A stretch of 64,000 nt of DNA from Posidoniimonas corsicana. GTDB taxonomy: Bacteria > Planctomycetota > Planctomycetia > Pirellulales > Lacipirellulaceae. Positions within the stretch are counted from its first letter, which is position 1, and every line of letters starts with the position of its first letter. Below are positions 17,461 to 25,429 of this stretch, one piece after another. A model generated the notes under the pieces. The model was not told the DNA's origin. It did not search any database and was given only the letters and a program-made list of their open reading frames with translations. The stretch lies in the NCBI RefSeq assembly GCF_007859765.1, contig NZ_SIHJ01000001.1, positions 3,079,156 through 3,143,155 on the forward strand, in the 5' to 3' direction. The translations under genes were made by a program, and so were the position numbers.

Positions 17461-17637
17461 TTAGCTACCAAGCTGAGCGGACACGTTGTTAAACGTGGTC
17501 GCGGCGTTGGTGCCGATCGACTGGATGGCCGTCAGGCAGACGATGACGATCAACGCGAGCATAACCGCGTACTCAACCGCCGTGGGGCCATCTTCCGACT
17601 TGAGGAACTTCTGGACCTTCGATGCAAACTTCTTCAT
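17461..17637 (-). CDS. flp: Flp/Fap-type pilin (Tad pilus), copy 2
   Basis: 58 residues: a basic leader MKKFASKVQKFLKSEDG, the cut after G, then PTAVEYAVMLALIVIVCL with E at +5 and Y at +6, and a short polar tail ending SAQLGS. GGAGGAAG lies seven to eight bases before the ATG, the best ribosome site in the Tad region, consistent with high expression. It heads the minus-strand Tad gene run and is followed by a strong terminator. Cleavage by the CpaA encoded next door and assembly by TadA-C is the known pathway. Confidence 0.93.
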   Translation of the reverse strand: MKKFASKVQKFLKSEDGPTAVEYAVMLALIVIVCLTAIQSIGTNAATTFNNVSAQLGS

Positions 17638-18227
17638 GGGTAGCTTCCTCCGGATTCGCGGGCCGACCCTCGAGTCAGACCCTACTTGTTTGTCGGGGGT
17701 TTCAAGGCCCCCGGTGGATGAACCCGCCGTCAGCGCCGCGGCCGGTTGGCCCCGGTGAGCTCGCCAAGTGCTGACGGCAAAGCCCTAAAAAATAACAGTC
17801 CTGCGTAGTCACCCTGCGTGAGGCGTTTCCTTACTACAACCACCCGGTTCTCGGTAGGTTGCAACTTCCATCGGTAGCTAGGCTGCCAGCAGCGGTAAGC
17901 GGCTGGCCCTTGGCTTTGCGTCCCGGCCTCGCGGCCGGTTTGCCCTTCTCATGGACGAAGACGCTGGCAAGCTCTCGATCGGTGGGACGTTCGCCGGAAA
18001 CCGGCTCACGTTTGAAAGGTAGGTCAGAAAAGCGGTGGGAAAAGGTTTTGTCAGCGGTTTGCGGCTTGCTGTCCGCGTCGTTTTCCTCTGACACTTGAAA
18101 CCTATGTCACTTTCTTCAGGAGTCAAACGAACCGAACAAAAAATCTTCCCACGCGTGAATCCCCCGCGTTTCGGCCTACCTTTCCGCAGGAAACCTGCCC
18201 CGACCGAAGCCCCAGGGCTCACGCAGT
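17638..18227. other. 590-bp intergenic region upstream of the Tad run
   Basis: It must contain the promoter of the minus-strand pilin, but I cannot fix hexamers with confidence. An 86-codon minus-strand frame from GTG 18094 to 17834 has no ribosome site and no recognisable domain, and is competed by frames on the other strand, so I leave it unannotated. Confidence 0.4.
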
Positions 18228-19103
18228 ATGAAGTGGACGGACCAATTAATAGACTGCGTCGCGGCCGCGACCCCGGGCGGCTACCTGCCTGCCGGGCCGC
18301 CAGCCACCGAGCCAATAGCGTGGGCGGCCGTGTCGCTCGCCGCGGCCGGCAGGCCCGGCGCGGCCCGCCGGGCCGCCGACTGGCTGGCCAACGCGCAACA
18401 GAGGGATGGCGCCGTCGGAGTCACCGCCGACCAGTCCACCCCCGCCTGGCCCACCAGCCTGTCGATCCTGGCCTGGCTCGCCGCGCAGCAAGCCGACGGC
18501 GCCCACTCCTACCAGGACAACATCCAACGCGCCGTCGACTGGGCCCTGGAGGCCAAGGGCCGCACAGCGCCACGCAAGCCCCAGATCGGCCACGACACGA
18601 TGCTGGTCGGATGGTCGTGGGCGGCGGACACACACTCCTGGCTCGAGCCCACGGCGATGTTCGTCAAAGCGCTGCGACAAGCCGGCTACGCCGACCACCC
18701 CCGCGTTCGCGAAGGGGTGCGTCTGCTAACCGACAGGCTGCTCCCCTCCGGCGGCGCGAACTACGGCAACACGATGGTGCTGGGCCAGGAGCTGCTGGCC
18801 CACGCGCAGCCAACTGGCATCGTGCTGTGGGCGCTGGCCGGCGAAGCCATCGAAGACGCCCGCCTGCCCCAGGCAATCGACTACCTGTCTAACAGCCTGA
18901 CCGCCCAGACAACCACCGCGTCGCTCGCTTACGCGGTGCTGGGGCTAACCGTGCAGAACGCCAGACCAGCCGAGGCCGATAGCTGGCTCGAAGAGGCCTT
19001 CGACCGGCAGTCGGCCGACCGGCCCAGCCTGTACAAGCTGGCGCTGCTCGCCGCCGCCCTACCCTCGCCCGCCCCCACGCCGCTCGCGTCCGCCAGCTCC
19101 TAG
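18228..19103 (+). CDS. Prenyltransferase/squalene-cyclase-like alpha-alpha toroid protein
   Basis: 291 residues made of repeated helix pairs: AADWLANAQQRDGAVGV, TSLSILAWLAAQQ, DNIQRAVDWALEAKG, HSWLEPTAMFVKALRQAG, VREGVRLLTDRLLPSGG and TGIVLWALAGE. The W-L...Q..DGG-type spacing is that of prenyltransferase/squalene-oxidase repeats. The family's acidic cyclase motif (DxDD) is absent, and the length is less than half of a hopene cyclase, so enzymatic activity is doubtful. There is no signal peptide. It ends 11 bases before the DUF362 gene, so the two are likely cotranscribed. Confidence 0.6.
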   Translation: MKWTDQLIDCVAAATPGGYLPAGPPATEPIAWAAVSLAAAGRPGAARRAADWLANAQQRDGAVGVTADQSTPAWPTSLSILAWLAAQQADGAHSYQDNIQRAVDWALEAKGRTAPRKPQIGHDTMLVGWSWAADTHSWLEPTAMFVKALRQAGYADHPRVREGVRLLTDRLLPSGGANYGNTMVLGQELLAHAQPTGIVLWALAGEAIEDARLPQAIDYLSNSLTAQTTTASLAYAVLGLTVQNARPAEADSWLEEAFDRQSADRPSLYKLALLAAALPSPAPTPLASASS

Positions 19104-19114
19104 ACCCAACCGAT

Positions 19115-20134
19115 ATGAACCCCCACGACAAGACCTTTATCGACCGCCGCTCGCTCCTCGGGCTGGGCGGGTTGGCCGCGGCCGGGCTGGTGGCGATGCC
19201 GGCAGTTGAGCGGCTCCGCAAGTCCCGCTCGCCGGTGTTCGTCGCCAAAGGGCAGTCGTACACGGGCGAGCTGGCTCAGACGATCCGTGACGGGCTGTTG
19301 GCCTGCGATGTGCAGCCCAACTCCTTCCAGGGCAAGCGGGTGCTGCTTAAGCCGAACCTGGTGGAGCCCAGCCGCCGGATCCCGCACATGACCACCCACC
19401 CGGCGATGATCGTCGCCGCGGCCGATGTGTTCCGCGACTGGGGCGCCGAGGTGAGCGTCGGCGAGGCGCCCGGCCACGTCCGCGACACCGAGATGGCGCT
19501 TGCCGAGTCAGGCGTCGGCGAGGCGCTGTCCGACGGCGGCCTCCGATTCGCCGACCTCAACTACGAAGAGGTCGGTTGGCGCCGCAACCGCGGCAAGTAC
19601 AGCGGGCTCAAGGGGATTTATTTGCCGCGGTCCGTGCTGGAAGCCGACGTGGTGGTCTCGATGCCGAAGATGAAGACCCACCACTGGGTCGGGGTCACGT
19701 GCGGGATGAAGAACTTCTACGGCGTCATGCCCGGCATCAAGTACGGCTGGCCCAAGAACGTGCTGCACCACAACGGCATCCCCCAAACGGTCGCGGACAT
19801 CAACGCCACGCTGCCCCGCACCATGACCATCGTCGACGGCGTCGATTGCATGGAGGGCGACGGGCCGATCCTCGGCAGCGTCAAGCACATGGGCCTGGTG
19901 GTGGTCGGCGCCAACCTGCCGGCCGTCGACGCCACGGTTGCGCGGATCATGGGGCTCGACCCGACTAAGATCGAGTACCTGCGGCTCGCGTCCCACCACC
20001 TCGGCACGATCGACGACGCCTACCTCGACCAACGCGGCGAGGCCTGGCAGGACGTCCGCAGCCCGTTCCACATCCTAGACGAGGCCCACCTGCAGAAGCT
20101 GCGGGCCACGCCCGATGGCGAGCTGGTGTCTTAG
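19115..20134 (+). CDS. DUF362 protein with a twin-arginine signal
   Basis: 339 residues. The N-terminus IDRRSLLGLGGLAAAGLVAMP is a twin-arginine signal, so a folded, possibly cofactor-bearing protein is exported. The DUF362 core shows VLLKPNLVEP, GEAPGHVRDTEMAL, VSMPKMKTHHWVGVTCGMKN and LPAVDATVARIMGLDP. Some DUF362 proteins carry a ferredoxin domain, but there is no 4Fe-4S cysteine array here. The function of the family is unsettled. It is cotranscribed with the toroid protein upstream. Confidence 0.85.
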   Translation: MNPHDKTFIDRRSLLGLGGLAAAGLVAMPAVERLRKSRSPVFVAKGQSYTGELAQTIRDGLLACDVQPNSFQGKRVLLKPNLVEPSRRIPHMTTHPAMIVAAADVFRDWGAEVSVGEAPGHVRDTEMALAESGVGEALSDGGLRFADLNYEEVGWRRNRGKYSGLKGIYLPRSVLEADVVVSMPKMKTHHWVGVTCGMKNFYGVMPGIKYGWPKNVLHHNGIPQTVADINATLPRTMTIVDGVDCMEGDGPILGSVKHMGLVVVGANLPAVDATVARIMGLDPTKIEYLRLASHHLGTIDDAYLDQRGEAWQDVRSPFHILDEAHLQKLRATPDGELVS

Positions 20135-20201
20135 AGGCTGTCCTGAATCGCATGAAAGACTTTGCTGGGCTGGGCGGACGGTCGCGCGAACCCAGCGTGT
20201 G

Positions 20202-20269
20202 AATCAAGCGGTCAGCTATCAGCCCTTCCCGCGTTTGGAGGGCCGAGAGCTGATAGCTGACCGCTGATT
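20202..20269. repeat. REP-like long inverted repeat
   Basis: A 16-bp perfect stem (20208-20223 with 20249-20264, GCGGTCAGCTATCAGC and its complement) is extended by AATCA/TGATT after a one-base bulge, around a 25-base loop. There is no T-run on either side. It stands between a plus-strand and a minus-strand stop in a non-coding stretch (20135-20354), the usual place for REP/BIME-type elements. Confidence 0.65.
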
Positions 20270-20354
20270 GCCCCGAGGTGGGTGAGCGCAAACGTCACTA
20301 GTATGAGCTTCTCGGAACCGCAACATGCCTTGAACGGGACCGCCTCTTAGGCGG

Positions 20355-20732
20355 TCAGCCGTCGTCCGGCGATTCGTCATCGCCATCGGTAGGCAGCTCG
20401 TTGCGGCGTGGCGAGAACGCCGCGCCCTGACGCAGCGTGAACCGCTGCTCCTCGACCGCCCGGCTCACCCAGTCGCAGCCGTCCGCCTCGTCGCGGGTCG
20501 CCCACCGTGAAGGCCGTTCGATCAGGCTGGCGTCGCAGTGCGGGCAGGGCAGATCATCCTCGGCCGCCCGGCATGGCGGCTGGTCCGTGTCGGCGTCGGT
20601 CCAGACCGAGTCGCATTCGTCGCACAGCAGCACTACCCGCCCACAGCCGCCGCACCGACGGAGGCCGAGTGGACCGGTGGTGCAGACGCGGCACTCGCCC
20701 ACGTAATACATCTTCTCTGGCTCTGCAGCCAT
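20355..20732 (-). CDS. Zinc-ribbon protein of unknown function
   Basis: 125 residues. The N-terminal half has four CxxC-type knuckles: ECRVCTTG, RRCGGCGRV, LCDECDSV and PCPHCDAS, enough for two zinc sites. The C-terminal half is acidic and probably disordered. There is no signal peptide or membrane helix. It starts 12 bases after the stop of the toxin-nuclease-like gene, so they form a pair. Whether it regulates, binds or merely follows that protein is not shown by the sequence. Confidence 0.65.
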   Translation of the reverse strand: MAAEPEKMYYVGECRVCTTGPLGLRRCGGCGRVVLLCDECDSVWTDADTDQPPCRAAEDDLPCPHCDASLIERPSRWATRDEADGCDWVSRAVEEQRFTLRQGAAFSPRRNELPTDGDDESPDDG

Positions 20733-20744
20733 GCCGCGACCTCG

Positions 20745-21419
20745 CTACGGGATCAAGGGGTAGGCGGTGATCAGTTTCTCGCCCACCAGCACCAGTTGGA
20801 TGTGATCGGCGGGCGGGTGGCCACGCCGGCCGCCGCTCTGGCCACCGACGTAACCGACGCGTCGGCGCATGTCGACCACGTACACCGTGCGGTCGCCCTC
20901 GCGCCGCTCGCGGGTGTCGACGCCGCGTTCCGCCTTGCGGTACGCTTCGTCCACCAGGTCCACGACCTCCTGCACATCATTGCTGTCGAACACTCCGTGC
21001 TGGCCCGGCCGATTGGGCTCGTCCTCGGCATGCGCCATCAGGTGCCGCAGGTGGTGCCCGTGCTGCGTGCCGCGCGAGTAACGGAGGCCGGCCGGCGAGG
21101 TGTACGTGTCGCTGTTGCTGCGGATCAGGGACTCGACCGAGGTAGCCTGGCGACCCTGGCCACCCGTTCCGGCTCGCGGCGCCGACTCTGCGCCGCTGGT
21201 CCGGCCTGCCGGCGGCGTTCCCTGCGGTGCGTTCTCGCCCGCATACTCATGGACGCCCGGCAGGTCGACTCCCCACGACCGCTCAAGACTCGGTTCGAAG
21301 AAGAGGTAGCCGGCCAGCAGCACGCACGCCAGCAGCAACAGCGGCGTTGGCGCTCGGCCCTTGCCGCCGCGGAGGACGCTTTGCACTACGCGTGCTATCG
21401 CTTGCGAGTCGCGGCTCAT
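20745..21419 (-). CDS. Membrane-anchored protein with a BECR/toxin-nuclease-like C-terminal domain
   Basis: 224 residues. There is one membrane helix at ~25-41 (TPLLLLACVLLAGYLFF), a disordered linker to ~100, then a compact domain 105-224. That domain reads GLRYSRGTQHGHHLRHLMAH, HGVFD, VVDLVDEAY, YVVDMRRRVGYVGG and LITAYP. The pattern Y-x-G-H-R/H-xx-H-xx-H...H-x-VF...LVDEAW/Y...GxxG...ITAYP is one I know from C-terminal domains of polymorphic toxins with a BECR-type RNase fold. Sequence resemblance only; activity is inferred. It is paired with the downstream zinc-ribbon gene. Confidence 0.6.
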   Translation of the reverse strand: MSRDSQAIARVVQSVLRGGKGRAPTPLLLLACVLLAGYLFFEPSLERSWGVDLPGVHEYAGENAPQGTPPAGRTSGAESAPRAGTGGQGRQATSVESLIRSNSDTYTSPAGLRYSRGTQHGHHLRHLMAHAEDEPNRPGQHGVFDSNDVQEVVDLVDEAYRKAERGVDTRERREGDRTVYVVDMRRRVGYVGGQSGGRRGHPPADHIQLVLVGEKLITAYPLIP

Positions 21420-21887
21420 GTTTCCTAGCGGGGTTTTTCTTCCGCGGCCCTACCGGCTCGGGCTCACGAGCCACGATCGCCATGTCAGGTGACTCGTGCT
21501 GTCAATCCGCAATAGATTTAGAGTGTCCAAGCGGCATTGAGCAAGCTTCCTCTCGACCAAGCCTGCAACGTTGGCACCGATTGCACTACGTCTGATCCGC
21601 AGGTGAATGCCGACAGTTAGATTTGACCACGTCTGGTGGCTGTTTTCTACCGAGAACCGCGTGTTTCGCCCCATCTCGCCTGGAGCACTCCACACTGGCT
21701 CTTGGCTCGGAGCCCGGGCGCAGCAACGCTAGCGTTCGGCGTACTGGCGCCCGACCTGACGGCCTGGCGAGCCTCTGGTTGAAGCCACGCCGCGCAACTT
21801 CCGATGCAATCACTGGGTGCGTCCACGGACGGGCGCGGCCGCTGCCCGGGCCTCGGCCAGCCAATCCCAGGGACGGATACCAGACCG
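21420..21887. other. Intergenic region without recognised gene
   Basis: Divergent region between the toxin-like gene (minus) and the beta-helix gene (plus). Several overlapping frames exist, but none has a ribosome site or family resemblance. I see no clear hairpins or promoter hexamers. Confidence 0.45.
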
Positions 21888-22796
21888 ATGACTCTGCTGC
21901 TGCGGATCACCTGCTGTGTTGTGACGCTCGCCCCGGCCCTGTGCTCCGGCCGCGACCTGTTTGTAAATAATCAAACCGGCGACGACCGGCTGTCGGGCCT
22001 GAAGCAGGAACTCAGGGAGGACGACGGGCCGCTGGCCACCATCAGCCGGGCGCTCAAGCTAGCCGGCCCCGGTGACCGCATCAACGTGGCGAACACCGGC
22101 GAGCCGTACCGCGAGCAGCTCTCGGTGTTCGGCTGCGACCTGCACGGCTTCGAGAACCGACCGCTCACCCTCTCCGGGCACGGGGCGGTGCTGGACGGCT
22201 CGGTGATGTCGGCCGACCGCGCGTGGCGTCACGTCGAGGGCGATGTCTTCGCGATGAACCCGCGTCGGCTCACGTTCCAGCAGCTGTTCTACAACGGCGC
22301 CCCGCTCAAGCGGGTACGGACCGCCTCGGCGCACGACGCGGGCGACCTGCTGCAGCCGCTCGAGTGGGCGTTCGCCCAGAACGCCATCCTGCTGAAGGTG
22401 GAGAAAGACCGCCTGCCCCAGCAGTACGGGCTGCGGCACGCCGGGCTGCAGACGGGCATCACTCTGTACAACATCCGGCACGTGGTGATCGAAGACTTCG
22501 TCATCCAGGGCTTCCAGCAGGACGGCGTCAACGCCCACGAACTGGTGAAGGACTGCGTGCTGCGCCGCGTGGAGTGCCGGGCGAATGGCCGCTCAGGCTT
22601 GAGCGTTGGTGGCGTCTCACGCGTGACGGCGGTCGGGTCCGGGTTCTACGACAACGGCCGCAGCCAGGTGCGCGTCGCTGGCCTCGGGAAACTGACACTC
22701 GACGGCTGCGAACTGGACGACGCGGACGACGCGATGCCCTACGACCTGCAGGGCGGCGAGCTGAACATCGACGGCGAGAAGCTGCTGGCCCGGTAG
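21888..22796 (+). CDS. Secreted right-handed parallel beta-helix protein
   Basis: 302 residues with a signal peptide starting at ATG 21888 (MTLLLRITCCVVTLAPALCSG). The mature part begins RDLFVNNQTGDDRLSGL, the usual opening of planctomycete parallel beta-helix proteins, followed by GPLATISRALKLAGPGDRI and helix rungs such as RHVVIEDFVIQGFQQDGVNAH, RRVECRANGRSGLSVGG, and FYDNGRSQVRVAG. Such proteins often bind or cut polysaccharide; no catalytic set can be assigned. The longer frame from 21804 lacks a sensible N-terminus. It ends eight bases before the convergent flippase-like gene. Confidence 0.8.
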   Translation: MTLLLRITCCVVTLAPALCSGRDLFVNNQTGDDRLSGLKQELREDDGPLATISRALKLAGPGDRINVANTGEPYREQLSVFGCDLHGFENRPLTLSGHGAVLDGSVMSADRAWRHVEGDVFAMNPRRLTFQQLFYNGAPLKRVRTASAHDAGDLLQPLEWAFAQNAILLKVEKDRLPQQYGLRHAGLQTGITLYNIRHVVIEDFVIQGFQQDGVNAHELVKDCVLRRVECRANGRSGLSVGGVSRVTAVGSGFYDNGRSQVRVAGLGKLTLDGCELDDADDAMPYDLQGGELNIDGEKLLAR

Positions 22797-22803
22797 CCGC
22801 GGA

Positions 22804-23838
22804 TCAGGCCGGCTCCGGCGGCGGTTCGATGTCGACGTCCGCCAGCGCCCTCTTCACCAACGCCTGGTGGGTCAGGTAGTACGGGGCCGTGATGAACGCG
22901 ACCGCCACGGTCGCCAGCCGGTAGCCGAACGCCACAAACGCGCCGTTGCCCGGCTCGGCGCCGAACCACTGGTACGCGTACGCCAGCGTGCCCTCCACCG
23001 CGCCCAGCCCCGCGGGGAAGATCGGGATCGCGCCCGACAGGCAGGCGAAGGGCACGATGAACGCGTGCTCCAGCCAGTCGGGAGAACTGAACGGCAGCCC
23101 CTTCGCCACCAGGTAGAACGAGGTGACCAGCAGCAGGTGCCCCACCACACACAGCCCAAATGCCGCCGCCAGCCAGCGGAAGCCGCGGCGGTAGTCGGCC
23201 CAGGTCATCAGGATTTGTGAAAGCAGCCCACCGACAGCGAGCAGCAACTCGACACGACCGACGAGCGCCGGCGTCACCACACCGGGCGCGAACAGCACCG
23301 CCAGCCCGCATGGGACCACCACGGCCAAGCTGACCGCAATCCAACCGGCCGCACGCGCGTCGGCGGGCATCGGCGTACCGATCGCCCACAGCACCAGGAA
23401 CGCCACAGCGGCCGAAATCATGAACGAAACCAGCGCCAGCCCGCGGTCGACAACGATGGTGGTGATCGCCGCGGTGCGGCGGCCGGGCCGGTCCCGGGCC
23501 AGCACGGCAGCCTTGAAGACGTCGCCCCCGACCGATCCGGGGCTGACAAAGTTGAGTGTGTAGCCCAGCGCCCCCAGCCGCAGCGCCTCGCCGATCGACA
23601 GCGGCACGCCGGCCGCCAACGCAACCAGCCGCCAGCGGACAAACGACAAGCCCGCGGTCAAGCACGCGCCCAGGAATGCGAGCCCGAGCACCCCCCAGTT
23701 CTTCTGGCCGGACGCGAGCTCGTGAAACTTGTCATTCTGCTGTGCCTGCCACGCAAGCCAGCCGATAATGAGTCCACCCACTAGCAGTTTGGCCAGCGTC
23801 AGCAGGTGTCGTTTGAGTGGGGACCGTTTTTCGGGCAT
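22804..23838 (-). CDS. Flippase-like membrane protein (lysylphosphatidylglycerol synthase TM / UPF0104 family)
   Basis: 344 residues with about eight membrane helices. It has the family pattern LVGGLIIGWLAWQAQ at the N-terminus, LGALGYTLNFVSPGSVGGDVFKAAVLARDRPGRRT in the middle (FxxPG..GGD..K signature) and IPIFPAGLGAVEGTLAY near the end (the PxGlG..E signature). The soluble lysyl-transferase domain of MprF is absent, so a transport or flipping role for a lipid-linked compound is more likely than lysylation. It is convergent with the beta-helix gene and has no clear operon partner. Confidence 0.85.
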   Translation of the reverse strand: MPEKRSPLKRHLLTLAKLLVGGLIIGWLAWQAQQNDKFHELASGQKNWGVLGLAFLGACLTAGLSFVRWRLVALAAGVPLSIGEALRLGALGYTLNFVSPGSVGGDVFKAAVLARDRPGRRTAAITTIVVDRGLALVSFMISAAVAFLVLWAIGTPMPADARAAGWIAVSLAVVVPCGLAVLFAPGVVTPALVGRVELLLAVGGLLSQILMTWADYRRGFRWLAAAFGLCVVGHLLLVTSFYLVAKGLPFSSPDWLEHAFIVPFACLSGAIPIFPAGLGAVEGTLAYAYQWFGAEPGNGAFVAFGYRLATVAVAFITAPYYLTHQALVKRALADVDIEPPPEPA

Positions 23839-23851
23839 TGCGTAGCAGGCG

Positions 23852-23880
23852 TTGACAGTCGGCCGGAAGCCTGATTTACT
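23852..23880 (+). promoter_or_regulatory. Candidate sigma-70 promoter for tRNA-Ala
   Basis: A perfect TTGACA (23852-23857), 17 bases, then TTTACT (23875-23880; four of six matches). It reads toward the tRNA 90 bases away and lies just upstream of the minus-strand flippase gene. A closer promoter cannot be excluded. Confidence 0.5.
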
Positions 23881-23969
23881 AGTGGTCTGGGCGGGGCTAA
23901 ACGGGCTCCGCCATCCGCGGCCGTCTAGTTTGGTGGGGCCCCATACCCGCCGCCAGGCCGCGGGAATCC

Positions 23970-24042
23970 GGGGGATTAGCTCAGTTGGGAGAGCGTTTGG
24001 CTGGCAGCCAAAAGGTCAGCGGTTCGAGCCCGCTATCCTCCA
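23970..24042 (+). tRNA. tRNA-Ala (anticodon GGC)
   Basis: A complete 73-base cloverleaf. The acceptor stem is fully paired over seven positions, including the G3:U70 wobble pair that marks tRNA-Ala. The D arm has AGCTCAGTTGGGAGAGC, the anticodon arm TTTGG/CCAAA has the loop CTGGCAG (anticodon GGC), and the T arm is AGCGG-TTCGAGC-CCGCT. Discriminator A73 is followed by CTC, so CCA is added after transcription. Its 3' part is the left attachment site of the integrated element; the tRNA remains intact. Confidence 0.97.
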
Positions 24043-24045
24043 CTC
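23999..24045. repeat. attL: left attachment site (47-bp direct repeat)
   Basis: Bases 23999-24045 (anticodon arm to three bases past the tRNA end) are identical to 34251-34297. They differ on both sides of the match (T versus C before it, G versus C after it). This is the expected product of site-specific integration into a tRNA 3' end. Confidence 0.95.
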
Positions 24046-24121
24046 GCCGTAACCTCTTTGGCGTGTGCAACATAGCACAACCGGCATTCTTCGCCGAGCA
24101 GCCTGCAAGCTACCGAAACCG

Positions 24122-24369
24122 GGGTAATCGTACCCTAGAAAGGTCGCCCGCATGGCTCGCCCCACCCGCGTCCCCGCGTATTGCCTCCACAAACCTAGTG
24201 GTCGGGCGGTCGTGAAAGTCAAAGGTAGGTCTTTCTACCTGGGCCCGCACGGTTCCCCTGAGAGCCGCGAAGCGTACGCACGCGTCATCGCGGACATCGT
24301 TTCCGGCCGACCCGTCCAAGCGCCACAACCGGCAAATCCCGGCGCCAAAACCGGGGTAGAGATTACCCC
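24122..24369. promoter_or_regulatory. GGGTA/TACCC inverted repeats near the left end (possible integrase arm sites)
   Basis: GGGTA-ATCG-TACCC at 24122-24135 and GGGGTA-GAGAT-TACCCC at 24353-24369, the latter inside the integrase gene. Related repeats occur near the right end (34101-34128). Short repeats at both ends are where integrase arm-binding or excisionase sites lie in known tRNA-integrating elements. The role is inferred. Confidence 0.4.
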
Positions 24370-25318
24370 GACCGTGGGCGAGGTGGCGACCAAGTTCCAG
24401 GCCCACGCCAACCGCTACTACGTCAAGAACGGCAAGCCGACCAGCGAGCCCGCCGCCGTCCGCTGCGCCCTGCGGTTCCTCGTCGCCAACCACGGCGGCC
24501 TGCCCGCGCCCGAGTTCGGCATCGGGGACCTTAAAGTCGTCAGGGAGGCGATGGTTGCGGCGGGGCACTGCCGTTCCAGCGTGAACAAGAACATCCGCCG
24601 CATCCGGCTGGCGTTCACGTGGGCCGCGACTGAGGAGCTCATCCCCGCCACGGTCCCCCAGGCACTATCGCTGCTGCCCGGGTTGAAGGTCGGCAGGACC
24701 GAGGCCCGCGAGTCCGACCCGGTGCTGCCGGTCGACCCCGAGGTGGTCGAAAAGACCATCCAGCACACCAACCCGGTCGTCGCCGATATGGTGCGCCTGC
24801 AGTTGCTCACCGGGATGAGGCCGGACGAGGTTTGCAGCATGCGCCCGGGCGACATCGACCGCGGCGGCGAGGTCTGGGAATACCGCCCCGCCAGCCACAA
24901 GACCCAACATCATGGTCGTCGTCGTGTGGTGTACATCGGGCCGGCTGGCCAACGGATTCTAAGCGCGTACCTTCTGCGTCCGGCGGACGAGTTCTGCTTC
25001 CGCCCCAAGCGCCATGTCGCCGTGCCCAAGGCCAAGAAGCGATACCGCATCGACTCATACCGACAGGCGGTCGAGCGAGCCTGTGACCGTGCGTTCCCCG
25101 CCCCCGACGACTTGAGCGATGACGAGTTGAAGGCGCACCGCAAGCAGCACCGCTGGACCCCCAACCGACTGCGCCACACGGCCGCCACCCTCGTCCGCAA
25201 GCAGTTTGGGCTCGAAGCCAGCCAAGTCATCCTGGGGCACAGCAAGGCCGATGTAACCCAGGTTTACGCCGAGCGAGACGCCAGCAAGGGCATCGAGGTG
25301 GCGCGGGCCATCGGATAA
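24152..25318 (+). CDS. Tyrosine recombinase / integrase of the element
   Basis: 388 residues. It has an N-terminal arm-binding-like domain (VKVKGRSFYLGPHGSPESRE), a core-binding helical domain (~70-180) and a catalytic domain. Catalytic residues visible are R223 (LTGMRPDEV), K250 (SHKTQHH), N338-x-x-R341 (TPNRLRHTAAT, N in place of the usual H), H363 (LGHSKADVT) and the nucleophile Y372 (QVYAERD). AAAGG about eight bases before the ATG is a ribosome site. It starts 107 bases from attL, as expected for an element that targets the adjacent tRNA-Ala. Confidence 0.95.
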   Translation: MARPTRVPAYCLHKPSGRAVVKVKGRSFYLGPHGSPESREAYARVIADIVSGRPVQAPQPANPGAKTGVEITPTVGEVATKFQAHANRYYVKNGKPTSEPAAVRCALRFLVANHGGLPAPEFGIGDLKVVREAMVAAGHCRSSVNKNIRRIRLAFTWAATEELIPATVPQALSLLPGLKVGRTEARESDPVLPVDPEVVEKTIQHTNPVVADMVRLQLLTGMRPDEVCSMRPGDIDRGGEVWEYRPASHKTQHHGRRRVVYIGPAGQRILSAYLLRPADEFCFRPKRHVAVPKAKKRYRIDSYRQAVERACDRAFPAPDDLSDDELKAHRKQHRWTPNRLRHTAATLVRKQFGLEASQVILGHSKADVTQVYAERDASKGIEVARAIG

Positions 25319-25429
25319 ACTCAACACAACCTTGCCGGGTTGCGGAGTAGCTACCGCGAGACCGGCCGGCGCGGCGCGAGCACCTACGCGCGGCGCCGGT
25401 CGGTCAGCCCGGCTCAACTGATAGGTGCG

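Noticed and set aside
17834-18094. 86-codon minus-strand gene
   Set aside because: GTG start without a ribosome site, no recognisable domain, and competing frames on the other strand.
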